64,000 bases of DNA. It comes from CAYPGJ01 sp050174775. Its GTDB lineage: Bacteria; Planctomycetota; Phycisphaerae; Phycisphaerales; UBA1924. This document shows positions 19,439 through 28,583 of the stretch, in pieces. Within the stretch, counting starts at the first letter, position 1, and each line of letters starts with the position of its first letter. Below the pieces are notes generated by a model. That model was not told the DNA's origin. It was given only the letters and a program-made list of their open reading frames with translations, and did no database searches. Both the position numbers and the translations under genes were made by a program. Location of the stretch: contig JBFXJP010000007.1 of assembly GCA_050174775.1 (NCBI GenBank), positions 124,001-188,000 of the forward strand, given 5' to 3'.

Positions 19439-20707
19439 CTATCGGTCCCCGACCCGCGCGCTCCCGGCGCCGACGCCCCGAACGCGCACTTTTCCGTCAC
19501 CCAGAGCCGCACGAACGAACTGCCGAGCCTCCTCGTCCGCCTCCATCACCGATTCCAGCGTCGGCGTGGCGCGCCACGAGATCCGATCCATCGCCTCCGA
19601 CGCGAGTTCCGTGATGCGTCCGAAAGGAATGGCCCCGCTGAGGAACGCCTCCACGCCCACCTCGTTGGCGCCGTTCAGCACCGCCCCCGCGCTCCCCCCC
19701 TCGTCGATCACCCGCAGCCCCAGCCGCAACGCGGGGAACCGCTCGTGATCCACCGGCTCAAAGTCGAGGCGCGACATCGTGGTGAGGTCGAGCGTCTTCG
19801 AGCAGCCCGCGGGCCGTTCCGGGTATGTCAGCGCGATCTGGATCGGCGTCCGCATGTCCGGAGCCCCCAGCTGCGCGAGCACCGACCCGTCCGCGAACTC
19901 CACGAACGAGTGCACGATCGACTGCGGGTGCACGACCGCGTCGAGACGCGCCGACTCGAGCCCGAACAGCCAGTGCGCCTCGATCAGCTCGAGCGCCTTG
20001 TTCGTCAGCGACGCAGAGTCCACCGTCACCTTCGCGCCCATCGTCCACGTCGGGTGCTTGAGCGCTTTCTCAGCAGTTGCGTGGTACGTCTCCTCCCGGC
20101 TCGCCGTGCGGAAGGGCCCGCCCGAAGCCGTGAGCGTCACGCGCTTCACCTCGCGCCCCACCTCGCACGGCGGGCACGCCTCACTCTCGCGCCCCCAGAG
20201 GCACTGCCAGATGGCCGAGTGCTCCGAGTCCACCGGCAGCAGACGCGAGCCCGACGCGCGCGCCGCGGGCACGACGATCCCTCCCGCGGCCACGAGTGTC
20301 TCCTTGTTCGCGAGCGCCACGTCCCGCCCCAGCTCCACCGCGGCAAGCGTGGCGGGCAGCCCCGCCGAGCCCACGATGGCCGCGAGCACCACGTCGCAGT
20401 CCACCTCGCGCACCAGGCGCTCGGCAGCCTGCGACCCGCGCTCCACGCGCACGCCCCCGACCTCCTCGACGCCCTCACCGCAGTGCATCGCGAGGCGCTG
20501 CACGCCGAGACGGCGCGCGATCTCCAATGCTTCGCGCTCGTTCTTGCCGCCCGCCAGACCGACGACGCGGAACGCGTCGGGCTTCCCCGCGCGTTTCCGC
20601 ACGCCGTTCAGATGCTCGACGACCTCGACCGTCTGCCGACCGATCGAGCCCGTCGCGCCGAGCACGATCAGCCGACGAGTCGTCTCACTCGCTCGCGCGT
20701 CGCTCAT
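19439..20707 (-). CDS. dxr: 1-deoxy-D-xylulose 5-phosphate reductoisomerase
   Basis: Dxr converts 1-deoxyxylulose 5-phosphate to methylerythritol phosphate with NADPH, the committed step of the MEP isoprenoid pathway. The N terminus has the Rossmann motif GATGSIGRQTVEVV. VDSEHSAIWQCL carries metal and substrate contacts, TASGGPFR is the flexible-loop region, and TVDSASLTNKALELIEAHWLF completes the active site. The length of about 422 residues is slightly above usual. Two starts are possible, GTG at 20716 and ATG at 20707, with a GGAG box at distance 2 and 11 respectively. I use the ATG. It lies between rne and rseP on the minus strand with very short gaps, so the three are probably one operon. 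Confidence 0.96.
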   Translation of the reverse strand: MSDARASETTRRLIVLGATGSIGRQTVEVVEHLNGVRKRAGKPDAFRVVGLAGGKNEREALEIARRLGVQRLAMHCGEGVEEVGGVRVERGSQAAERLVREVDCDVVLAAIVGSAGLPATLAAVELGRDVALANKETLVAAGGIVVPAARASGSRLLPVDSEHSAIWQCLWGRESEACPPCEVGREVKRVTLTASGGPFRTASREETYHATAEKALKHPTWTMGAKVTVDSASLTNKALELIEAHWLFGLESARLDAVVHPQSIVHSFVEFADGSVLAQLGAPDMRTPIQIALTYPERPAGCSKTLDLTTMSRLDFEPVDHERFPALRLGLRVIDEGGSAGAVLNGANEVGVEAFLSGAIPFGRITELASEAMDRISWRATPTLESVMEADEEARQFVRAALGDGKVRVRGVGAGSARVGDR

Positions 20708-20728
20708 CTCAAACACATCTCCGCGCGC

Positions 20729-23356
20729 TCACGAGCCGCTCTTCTTCGACGATCGGCCGCGCCCGCCGCGACGCCGAGTCTTCTTCTTCGCGCCCGAGGA
20801 GCCCGAGTCCGACGACCCGCTCTCCTCCGCCTCGCCCTTCCCGGATGACACGCCCGCGGGCTCCACGTCCCACGAATCCCCGCGCGACGAGCCGCCCGAC
20901 GGTGCGCCCTTCGACGCCGACGCCTTGGCGGGCACGTTCACCGGACGCACCACCGGCTTCACGGCCGCGGGCTCCACGTCCCACGAGTCCTCGCGCGACG
21001 GCGCCGTGTTCTTCGCGCCCCCGCCACTCCCGCCGGACGACGCCGGCGCCGGTGCGGACCTCGGCCCGGGCGAATCGGCCTCGCCGTTCCCCTCCCCACC
21101 ACGCCCGCGCCCGCCGCGACGACGGCGACGTTTCTTCTTGCCGCCCTCTCCCGCTCCGCTCCCCGCGTCCCCGTTCTGCGACGACGATGACAACGGCGAC
21201 GCGCCCGCCGAACGCTTCACCTCGCTCGGATCCACGTCCCACGAATCCCCGCGCGATCCGCCACCGCTCTTCGCGCCGCCCGCCGCGGTCGGAGCAGCCT
21301 TTGCCGGCGGCTCCACATCCCACGAATCCGCCCGGCTCGGGCCGCCGTGCGTCTTGGCCTGCACGGGCCCCGCCTGCTGCGCCGGCCCGCCACCCTCACC
21401 GCCACGACCGCGCCCGCCGCGCCGACGGCGACGCTTGCGACCGCCACCCTCCTCGCTCGACTCGCGCTGCTCCACGGGCTTCGCGCCCGTCGAAGGCGCG
21501 AGAGAGCCGCGCGGCTCGCTGCGCCCCTGCTCCGCCCCACCACCGCCGCGCCCCCGACGGCGCCCGCGCTTCTTCTTGCCCGCAAGCGCCGACTCCGCCA
21601 GCGTCCCCCACTCCTCGTCCGTCGGCTCGAGGTCCACCTCGCTCAGCGCGAACTCCTCCCCGTGCTCCATCTGCTCCGCAACGCTCGCCTCGGCCTCGGC
21701 CTCCAGACGTACCAGCGTTGCCGCCTCCTCCGCAGGGTCCGACGCCCAGTCCTCCGCCGCGCCCGCCGTGGGCTCCGACCACACCTCCATCTCGCTCGGC
21801 GGCGTCGGCGTCTTCAGACGCTCGATCTCCACGTCCGACCCCTTCGCGTCGTACGCGTAGAACGTCGCGATATCGATCGGCGCGCTCTCGCTCACACGCA
21901 CCGCAACGCTCTTCCCCGTCAACCGCTCCAATCGCCCCAGCTGCTGGCGACCGCCCGAGAGCAGCTCCCCGGCCAGCCTCGGCGCCAGCACCATCTCGAT
22001 CTTCTTCACCTGCTCGAAGTGCATCAGCCACGCCACCTCGCGCAGCGCATCCGCCAACGCGTACGCCGGCCGACGCACGTGCCCGCGCCCGTGACAGTGC
22101 GGGCACTGCGCAAAGTGCACGTTCCGGTGGCTCCCGCGCATCCGCTGACGCGTCATCTCCACGATCCCGAACTGCGAGATCGGCAGCGTCTTCGTGTGCG
22201 CCCGGTCCCGCTTCAGGTTGTCGTTGAACTTCGCCAGCACCTCCCGCTGGTGGCTCCGCGAACGCATGTCGATGAGGTCGTTGATCACCACCCCGCCCAG
22301 ATCCCGCAGACGAAGCTGACGCGAGATCTCGTCCACCGCCTCCATGTTCGTCCGCACCGCCGTCGTCTCGGCGTCCTTCGCGTCGCGCATCTTCCCCGAG
22401 TTCACATCGATCGCGACCACCGCCTCCGTCTCGTCGATCACCAGCGCGCCGCCCGACGGCAGCTTCACCTCGCGCTCGTTCAACGAACGGATCTGCGGCT
22501 CCACACCGAACCGATGGAACAGCGGGCACGCGTCCGCGTAACGCAGCAGCCTCGGGCCCGTCCTCGGCGCCACGATCTTCAAAAACCGCGCCGCGCGACG
22601 CAGCGCCGTCACGTCATCGACCACCACCTCCTCGATGTCGCTCGCCAGCACGTCCCGCAGCCCGCGCACCAGAAGATCGCTCTCGGCGTACAGCAGCCTG
22701 GGCTTCGAGCCCGACTCCAGACGACGCTGCATGTCCTTCCAGAGCCGCTGCAGGTACGCCAGGTCGCGCTTCAGCTCCGCCTTGGTCTGGTTCATCCCCG
22801 CGGTCCGCAGGATGAACCCGAACCCCTCCGGCAGGTCCAGCTGATCGAGGATCTTCCGCATCGCGCGACGACGCTCCTCGTCCTCCACGCGACGCGACAC
22901 CCCCACGTTGTCCATCTGCGGCATCATCACGAGGAAGCGACCGGGGATCGACAGGTACGACGTCAGCGTCGGCCCCTTCGTCCCCACCCCCTCCTTCAGC
23001 ACCTGCACGATCACTTCCTGCCCGCGCTTCAGGCACGCCTGGATCGGCGGACGCTCGCGCCGCGGCGTCTTCAGCCCCACGCGCTCCGTCGCGTCCTCCT
23101 CCTCACCGGGAAAGTACCGCGGGTGCACGTCCGTGATGTGCAGGAACCCGTTGTCCTCCAGGCCGAAGTCCACGAACGCGGCCTGGATGCCAGGCTCCAC
23201 GTTCGTCACCCGACCGACGTAAATGTTCCCCACGTGCGACGCCGCGTCCGCGCGCTCCGCGTGCAGCTCCTCGAGCTTCCCCTCACGCACCACGGCGAGA
23301 CGACACTCGACCCCCGGCACGTAATTGATCAACATCCTGTTCTTCTTAACGCTCAC
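20729..23356 (-). CDS. rne: Ribonuclease E/G with repeated Arg/Gly and DSWDVEP tail
   Basis: This endoribonuclease initiates mRNA decay and rRNA processing. The N terminus MLINYVPG is followed by the S1 domain (HVGNIYVGRVTNVEPGIQAAFVDFG). The catalytic DNase I-like domain has the two metal-binding aspartates in AIDVNSGK and VVINDLIDM. The zinc-link cysteines are in CPHCHGRGHV. After residue about 600 the 270-residue tail is low complexity: four Arg/Gly-rich blocks alternate with four copies of a DSWDVEP/DSWDVDP motif. The motifs are encoded near 21311-21329, 21231-21248, 20972-20990 and 20861-20879. In RNase E the tail binds RNA and degradosome partners, and these blocks plausibly do the same. 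The GTG at 23356 has AAGGA upstream; an ATG at 23335 is an alternative. Confidence 0.95.
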   Translation of the reverse strand: MSVKKNRMLINYVPGVECRLAVVREGKLEELHAERADAASHVGNIYVGRVTNVEPGIQAAFVDFGLEDNGFLHITDVHPRYFPGEEEDATERVGLKTPRRERPPIQACLKRGQEVIVQVLKEGVGTKGPTLTSYLSIPGRFLVMMPQMDNVGVSRRVEDEERRRAMRKILDQLDLPEGFGFILRTAGMNQTKAELKRDLAYLQRLWKDMQRRLESGSKPRLLYAESDLLVRGLRDVLASDIEEVVVDDVTALRRAARFLKIVAPRTGPRLLRYADACPLFHRFGVEPQIRSLNEREVKLPSGGALVIDETEAVVAIDVNSGKMRDAKDAETTAVRTNMEAVDEISRQLRLRDLGGVVINDLIDMRSRSHQREVLAKFNDNLKRDRAHTKTLPISQFGIVEMTRQRMRGSHRNVHFAQCPHCHGRGHVRRPAYALADALREVAWLMHFEQVKKIEMVLAPRLAGELLSGGRQQLGRLERLTGKSVAVRVSESAPIDIATFYAYDAKGSDVEIERLKTPTPPSEMEVWSEPTAGAAEDWASDPAEEAATLVRLEAEAEASVAEQMEHGEEFALSEVDLEPTDEEWGTLAESALAGKKKRGRRRGRGGGGAEQGRSEPRGSLAPSTGAKPVEQRESSEEGGGRKRRRRRGGRGRGGEGGGPAQQAGPVQAKTHGGPSRADSWDVEPPAKAAPTAAGGAKSGGGSRGDSWDVDPSEVKRSAGASPLSSSSQNGDAGSGAGEGGKKKRRRRRGGRGRGGEGNGEADSPGPRSAPAPASSGGSGGGAKNTAPSREDSWDVEPAAVKPVVRPVNVPAKASASKGAPSGGSSRGDSWDVEPAGVSSGKGEAEESGSSDSGSSGAKKKTRRRGGRGRSSKKSGS

Positions 23357-23729
23357 GATTCCTTAGCCTTCCTGGCTACGCCCCCCACAAGTCATCTTCG
23401 CGCACGCGCGCACCAACCACGCACCGATCCGCTCGCCACTGCGAGCAAGGATCGCCGTCGTGTCGCGCCGTCCCGCCGACAGACTCACGGTCTACGTTGC
23501 CTCACGAAACCTCTGGAAGCCCCTGCTCCCGACCCGCGCCACGGGCCGCACCGGGAGCGCCGGCGGCCCGACCCGGCGCTCCTCGCGCCGACCAGGCCCC
23601 AACACCCCGACAGGCCGGACCCGCCTGCAACCCGCGCTCACGCGCTGGGGAGGCTCGCATCCGGACCCGGCGGCCCAGGCGGGCCGAAACCTCGGCCCCC
23701 TGGGAAAAAACCGGTTCCCGAGCGCCGGG
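23357..23729 (-). other. Gap between ptsI and rne
   Basis: No convincing gene is present in these 373 bases. It should contain the promoter of the rne-dxr-rseP unit, but I found no clear -35/-10 pair. Just below the ptsI stop, the sequence around 23700-23718 (GGGAA, eight bases, TTCCC) can form a weak hairpin. Confidence 0.4.
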
Positions 23730-25496
23730 CTACGCCGGCTCGTCAGCGGCACGACCGCCGAACGCCTCGGGGATGACGTTCCTGGCAGCCTCGCGCAAAT
23801 ACGCCGCGACCTGCCGTTCGGAATCGACCGAGCCGACCCTGCGGGCCAGCCGTTCGCACTCCCTCACATCGACGTTCCGCACCACACGCTTCACACGCGG
23901 GATCGCCGACGGGGTCATCGAAAGGGTACGCAACCCCATTCCAATCAGCAACATCGTGTATTCCACGTCCCCAGCGATCTCCCCGCACACCGACACGTCC
24001 ACCCCCTCGCGCCGCCCAGACCGCACCGTCTCCTTGATCAGCCTCAACACCGCCGGGTGCGACGGCGTGTACAGCGACGCCACGTTCTCGTTCGTCCGGT
24101 CCACCGCCAGCACGTACTGCACCAGGTCGTTCGTCCCGATCGACAGAAACTCGCTCTCCCGCGCGAACGAGTTCGCCATCACCGCGGCCGACGGCGCCTC
24201 CACCATGATCCCCACACCCACCTTCCGGTCGAACGGCACACCCTCGTCCGCCAGATCGTCCATCACGTCCCGCAGCACCATCTTCGCCTGACGAAGCTCC
24301 AGCGTCGTCGTCACCAGCGGGAACATGATCCTGCAAGGCCCCAGCGCGCTCGCCCGCAAAATCGCCCGCAACTGACGCTTGAACATCGGCAGGTTCTGCA
24401 GGCAATACCGGATGCTCCGCAGCCCCAGGAACGGGTTGCGCTCGTCCGACATCGCGCCGTCCGGCGTCATCTTGTCCGCGCCCAGGTCGAACGTGCGGAA
24501 CGTGATCGGCAATCCCTCAAGGTCCCGCACCGCGCGCGAGTACGCGTCGAACTGCTCCTCCTCCGTCGGCTCGTGGTCCGACGTGAGCCACAGGAACTCG
24601 GTGCGGAACAGCCCCACCCCGCTCCCGCCCAGGTCCACGACGCTCTTGGCCTCGCGCGCGAACTCGATGTTCGCCAGCAGCCGAATGGCCGTGCCGTCCA
24701 GCGTGATCGACGGAAGCCCCGCCAGCTCCTCGAGCGACGCCCCGTACGCCTCCATCCGCTCGCGATACGTGCGGTATTGCCCGAGCGTGGCCTCGTCCGG
24801 GTTCAGCACCACAACGCCGCGATCACCGTCCACGATGATCGTGTCGCCCTCCCCCGCGATCTCCGCCAGCCGCCCGATGCCCACCACCGCGGGGATCGAC
24901 AACGCCTGCGCGACGATGGCCGTGTGGCTCGTCCGACCCCCCGTGTCCGTCGCGAACGCGATCACCTTCCCCGGCTCGAACGTCGCGGCCTGGCTCGGCG
25001 TCAGATCGTGCGCCACCACCACCACAGGCTCCTCCAGCCCCGCGATGTGCGCCCGATGCTCCCCGATCAGACGCGTCAGCACCCGACGCTCCAGGTCGTA
25101 CACGTCGTCCACCTTCGTCGCGAACGCCTCATCCCCCATCCGCGTGAACGTCTCAGCCAGCCCCTTGAACCCCTCGGCCGCGGCGTACTCCGCGGTCACC
25201 CGCTCCTTCTCGATCCGCGTCCGCATCGGCCCCGTCAGCGTCGTGTCGCTCAACAACCCCTGATGGAACGCGAAGATCTTGGCCGCCTCGGCCCCCAGCC
25301 GCTGCTCCGCCGTCCGACGCAACGCCTCCAGGTCCGCCACGCTCGCGCGCAACGCCTCGTCCAGGCGCGACACCTCGGCCTCCACACGCGACGACACCAC
25401 CGTCCGACGCGGGATGCGCACCCGCGCGTCGTCCAGCACGTACACCTTGCCGATCGCGACCCCCGCGGAAACCGGAATGCCCTTGTAGATTTCCAT
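23730..25496 (-). CDS. ptsI: Phosphoenolpyruvate-protein phosphotransferase (PTS enzyme I)
   Basis: Enzyme I takes phosphate from PEP onto a histidine and passes it to HPr, starting the phosphotransferase cascade. The phosphorylated histidine is His191 in GGRTSHTAIVAQ. The PEP-binding barrel shows GVGLFRTEFLW, FRTFDLGADK, NPFLGLRSIRYCL, MVEAPSA and SIGTNDLVQYVLAVDR, with the catalytic cysteine in SVCGEIAGD. The length of 588 residues is normal. I start at the ATG for MEIYKGIPVSAGVAIG, because that is the conserved family beginning; 18 extra in-frame residues upstream are not family-like. No HPr or sugar permease gene is next to it, so it may feed a regulatory PTS. Confidence 0.96.
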   Translation of the reverse strand: MEIYKGIPVSAGVAIGKVYVLDDARVRIPRRTVVSSRVEAEVSRLDEALRASVADLEALRRTAEQRLGAEAAKIFAFHQGLLSDTTLTGPMRTRIEKERVTAEYAAAEGFKGLAETFTRMGDEAFATKVDDVYDLERRVLTRLIGEHRAHIAGLEEPVVVVAHDLTPSQAATFEPGKVIAFATDTGGRTSHTAIVAQALSIPAVVGIGRLAEIAGEGDTIIVDGDRGVVVLNPDEATLGQYRTYRERMEAYGASLEELAGLPSITLDGTAIRLLANIEFAREAKSVVDLGGSGVGLFRTEFLWLTSDHEPTEEEQFDAYSRAVRDLEGLPITFRTFDLGADKMTPDGAMSDERNPFLGLRSIRYCLQNLPMFKRQLRAILRASALGPCRIMFPLVTTTLELRQAKMVLRDVMDDLADEGVPFDRKVGVGIMVEAPSAAVMANSFARESEFLSIGTNDLVQYVLAVDRTNENVASLYTPSHPAVLRLIKETVRSGRREGVDVSVCGEIAGDVEYTMLLIGMGLRTLSMTPSAIPRVKRVVRNVDVRECERLARRVGSVDSERQVAAYLREAARNVIPEAFGGRAADEPA

Positions 25497-25611
25497 CCAC
25501 GCTCGCTCACAGCCCGGACGAAGGAGCGCATCGCGTGTCGAGCGCCCCAATGAGCCCGGGGGAAGTCCCCCGAATCCTACAGCATCCTCCCCCGGCGCGA
25601 TTCCGCCGCAC

Positions 25612-26676
25612 TCAACCCCGCCGACGCCGCAGACCCGGCCAGACCGCCGAGATCAGCACTGCGACGCCCCCCGGCGCCGGAACGCGCGACGCGATCCGTA
25701 GACCCGCCAACGGAACACCGGCGCTTGCCGAGCCAACCCCCTCAATATTGTCGAGAATGCGCCAGTCCGGGCTCGCCGCGTACACCGGGCTGCCGAGGAT
25801 GTGTCGGTTGCGCCCGATCTGCATCTCTTCCGTCCATTCCGTCGCGCCCCCGGACGTGTCCAGCAAGCCCCACGCCGATGTGAACTCGCCGTACGAGCCG
25901 AGCGGCAGGTCCGTGGCCTGCGGAAACCCCTGCGGCGGCGCGCCGATCCCCCCCCCCGCGCTCTGACCTTCACCCGGCCAGCCATACGTCAGCGCCGTGT
26001 CCTGGCTGTACATGAACCGCCACCAGCCCCCGTGCCCTTCACCGTCCTTGTTCGGGTCGTAGTGCGCCGCCTTGATCCACTCGTCGTATGTCGGGATCCA
26101 ATATTTTGCGTCGGGGTGGTGCGTCAACTGATCTGTGATCGTCCCATCCGGGTTCTCACCGAACGTCGAGATGTCGTACGCGCCGTTCGCGATCGCGCTG
26201 AGCGCGGCCTGCTTGTCGTTGCACAGCCAGTTCACGTACATGGCCGCGTGGCGCCAAGAGACTGCGTGAACCGGGATCATGCCCGCGTTGGGCACGTCCG
26301 AGCGCAGTCGGTAGTTACCCGAGGGCTGCGATGGATCATCCTCCGCGCCCCAGTGCGACGGCCTGCCCCACGTCAGCGCTGTCGATTGCAGCGGCGCGAT
26401 CGCGTTGAGGAATTCCATCCACTGCGTCGTCGTCACTTCGAGCGTGCTGATCCGGTACACGTAATCCACCGAGCCCCGTCCCTCGGCGAACGGATAGACA
26501 AGGCCGCCTCTCGGCCCGCCGATCCCGCTCGACGTGTACGGCGCGTTCCCGACGTCCGTGATCACCGCCCATCGAAACTCGCTGTCGACGCCGCGTGCGA
26601 AGCACCATGTGCTCGTTCCGATCGTCCCCGCGATCAGCACGAACGCTCGGCTCCCGGCGCTTCGCGATCCTCGCAT
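25612..26676 (-). CDS. Secreted FGE/SUMF1-domain protein with PEP-CTERM-like tail
   Basis: This 354-residue protein has an N-terminal signal peptide (SRAFVLIAGTIGTSTWCFARG). The domain matches the formylglycine-generating-enzyme fold: VYRISTLEVTTTQWMEFLNA, PVHAVSWRHAAMYVNWLC, WIPTYDEWIKAAHYD, and GLLDTSGGATEWTEE near the end. Stand-alone members of this fold often bind ligands or act as structural domains. The active-site cysteine pair of true FGE is not evident, so sulfatase activation should not be assumed. The C terminus reads VPAPGGVAVLISAVWPG then RRRR, the VPxP plus hydrophobic plus arginine pattern of PEP-CTERM sorting tails. The ATG at 26676 has GGGAG upstream; the longer frame to 26769 is not needed. 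Confidence 0.85.
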   Translation of the reverse strand: MRGSRSAGSRAFVLIAGTIGTSTWCFARGVDSEFRWAVITDVGNAPYTSSGIGGPRGGLVYPFAEGRGSVDYVYRISTLEVTTTQWMEFLNAIAPLQSTALTWGRPSHWGAEDDPSQPSGNYRLRSDVPNAGMIPVHAVSWRHAAMYVNWLCNDKQAALSAIANGAYDISTFGENPDGTITDQLTHHPDAKYWIPTYDEWIKAAHYDPNKDGEGHGGWWRFMYSQDTALTYGWPGEGQSAGGGIGAPPQGFPQATDLPLGSYGEFTSAWGLLDTSGGATEWTEEMQIGRNRHILGSPVYAASPDWRILDNIEGVGSASAGVPLAGLRIASRVPAPGGVAVLISAVWPGLRRRRG

Positions 26677-26866
26677 GCGACTCCCTTTCGCGGTTGGTTT
26701 CCGCCCCCGTGTGTGCCCGCCCACCGTACCGCGCCACGCCCTTGACGCAACGCGTTTTCCTTGCTCCAATCACATCGACGGGAATGGCGTGGGCAGCCGC
26801 AGGGGGCGGGCCCGGCCCGATTCCACAATCACTTCCTCCGGGGCCGAGCATCGAATCGATTCTGTC

Positions 26867-28045
26867 GTGACCGAAGCGCCGACACCACAAACACTCACCG
26901 GCATCCTCGAATGGCCGCAACGCGCCGAAGGGCGTGTCCGCCGTCTCGAGGGCACGACCGTGCTCGAGACCGAGGCCGATCCCTTCGTCCCGCTCGAACT
27001 GGGTGAACGACTCCGCCTGCGCAACGGCGCCGAGGTCACCGTTGAGGTCGTCGATCGCCGCCCACGTCGCCGGCGAGGCCGTCGCGGCGGGCCGCCCAAG
27101 GCCGCGCGACCCGTCGTCGAGCACTTCGTCTCCATCGAGGGCCTCTCCCCCGACGCCTACGCCGCGGTCAAACCCTTCGAGGACCTCACCTCGATCGACC
27201 CCGCGCCGCGCCTCTCCCTCGAATACCCCGGCTGCCCCGCCGCGTGCCGGCTCATCGACCTCTTCTGCCCCATCGGACGCGGCACGCGCGGCCTCATCGT
27301 CTCGCCGCCCAAAGCCGGCAAGACCACCCTCCTCAAGGACATCGCCTTCGCCCTCTCGCGCAACCACCCGGCAGGCAAGCCCGGGGGCGTCGAGGTCGTC
27401 GCGCTCCTCATCGACGAGCGCCCCGAGGAGGTCACCGACTTCCGGCGCAACGTCCCCGCCACCGTCTTCGCCTCCTCCAACGACCACGACATCGAGAAGC
27501 ACATCGCACTCGCCATCTGGACCATCGACCGCGCCAAGCGCATGGTCGAAGCGGGCAAGCACGTCGTCATCCTCCTCGACTCCCTCACCAGAGTCGGACG
27601 CGCGTTCAACTCCTCGCGCCGCCACGCCTCGTCCGGACGCACCATGTCGGGCGGCCTCGACGCCAAGGCCCTCGAGGTGCCGCGCCAGATCTTCGGCGCC
27701 GCACGAAACACCGAAGAAGCCGGCTCCCTCACCATCCTGGCCACCTGCCTCGTCGACACCGGCTCCCAGGCCGATCAGGTGATCTTCGAGGAGTTCAAGG
27801 GCTCCGGGAACATGGAGCTGATCCTCGACCGCAAGGTCTCCGAGCGACGCCTGTACCCCGCGATGAACCTCGCGGCCTCAGGCACACGCAAAGAGCACCT
27901 GCTCATGACCGAGTCCGAACTCAAGACCGTCACGGCGCTGCGCCGCAGGCTTCTCGCCATGCCGGCGCCCCAGCAGATCGAGACGCTGCTCGCCGCCCTG
28001 CAGCGCTTCCCGACCAACGCGGCCCTCGTCGGCTCGGTGGGATGA
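26867..28045 (+). CDS. rho: Transcription termination factor Rho, short form
   Basis: Rho is a hexameric RNA helicase that ends transcription at C-rich, untranslated RNA. The ATPase core is intact. Walker A is PPKAGKTTLLK (about 148-158), Walker B is VVILLDSLTR, and the Q/R-loop region is SGGLDAKALEVPRQIFGAARNTEEAGSL. Also present are LLIDERPEEVTDF and VIFEEFKGSGNMEL. At 392 residues it lacks the N-terminal helical Rho-N domain. The RNA-binding cold-shock part is brief (about 12-65) and followed by an Arg-rich patch (RRPRRRRGRRGG). The only in-frame start in a sensible place is GTG at 26867, with no strong Shine-Dalgarno. The gene 28047-28580 begins one base after its stop. Confidence 0.93.
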   Translation: MTEAPTPQTLTGILEWPQRAEGRVRRLEGTTVLETEADPFVPLELGERLRLRNGAEVTVEVVDRRPRRRRGRRGGPPKAARPVVEHFVSIEGLSPDAYAAVKPFEDLTSIDPAPRLSLEYPGCPAACRLIDLFCPIGRGTRGLIVSPPKAGKTTLLKDIAFALSRNHPAGKPGGVEVVALLIDERPEEVTDFRRNVPATVFASSNDHDIEKHIALAIWTIDRAKRMVEAGKHVVILLDSLTRVGRAFNSSRRHASSGRTMSGGLDAKALEVPRQIFGAARNTEEAGSLTILATCLVDTGSQADQVIFEEFKGSGNMELILDRKVSERRLYPAMNLAASGTRKEHLLMTESELKTVTALRRRLLAMPAPQQIETLLAALQRFPTNAALVGSVG

Positions 28046-28046
28046 G

Positions 28047-28580
28047 ATGACGCGCCCGTCGCGCACGCTGCTCCGCGTCGCAGCGGTCCTGGGCCTGCTG
28101 GCCGCCATCTCCTACCTCCTCTTCGCCCCCATCCCCGAGCGCAACGCCCTCCGCGCTCGTCAGTGGCGCGAGTACCGCAGCGACGACTTCCGCAAACTCG
28201 AAGCCTCCATCTCGCGCGAGAACCCCGTGCTCCTCGTCCGCAGCGCCGTCGCCGCGATGCAGGCCCGCGACTTCGAACGATTCCTCGCCCATGGCTCCGG
28301 ACGCCTCCAGCGCCGAAACCACCCCGACGTCCTCAAGGAACGCTTCGACGAGAACGCCTTCCCCAACGTCGCGCGCGTCGCGGCCTTCCTGGACCCCATG
28401 CCCCTCGACGACGGGCGCATGCTCATCGACGTGCTCTTCCAGCACCGCGAACGCGTCGCCACCTACCGCTTCGAGCTGCGCTGCGAGCCCGCTTACACCA
28501 ACCTCTGGCGCGTCGACCGCATGTACGGATTCGCCAATGACGCGCCGATCACCAATCGCGCCTGGCGCCCGGGCGGCTGA
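28047..28580 (+). CDS. Small membrane-anchored protein of unknown function
   Basis: This 177-residue protein has one N-terminal membrane helix (TLLRVAAVLGLLAAISYLLFAPIP) and an exported helical-plus-beta domain, ending in YTNLWRVDRMYGFAND. I do not recognise the family. The composition and the NTF2-like length of the soluble part (about 140 residues: helix, helix, then strands with VLFQHRERVATYRFELRCE) would suit an NTF2/SnoaL-like fold, but that is a guess. Its ATG lies one base after the rho stop, so the two are translationally coupled and co-transcribed. It converges with 28584-29858, with only three bases between stops. Confidence 0.75.
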   Translation: MTRPSRTLLRVAAVLGLLAAISYLLFAPIPERNALRARQWREYRSDDFRKLEASISRENPVLLVRSAVAAMQARDFERFLAHGSGRLQRRNHPDVLKERFDENAFPNVARVAAFLDPMPLDDGRMLIDVLFQHRERVATYRFELRCEPAYTNLWRVDRMYGFANDAPITNRAWRPGG

Positions 28581-28583
28581 GCC

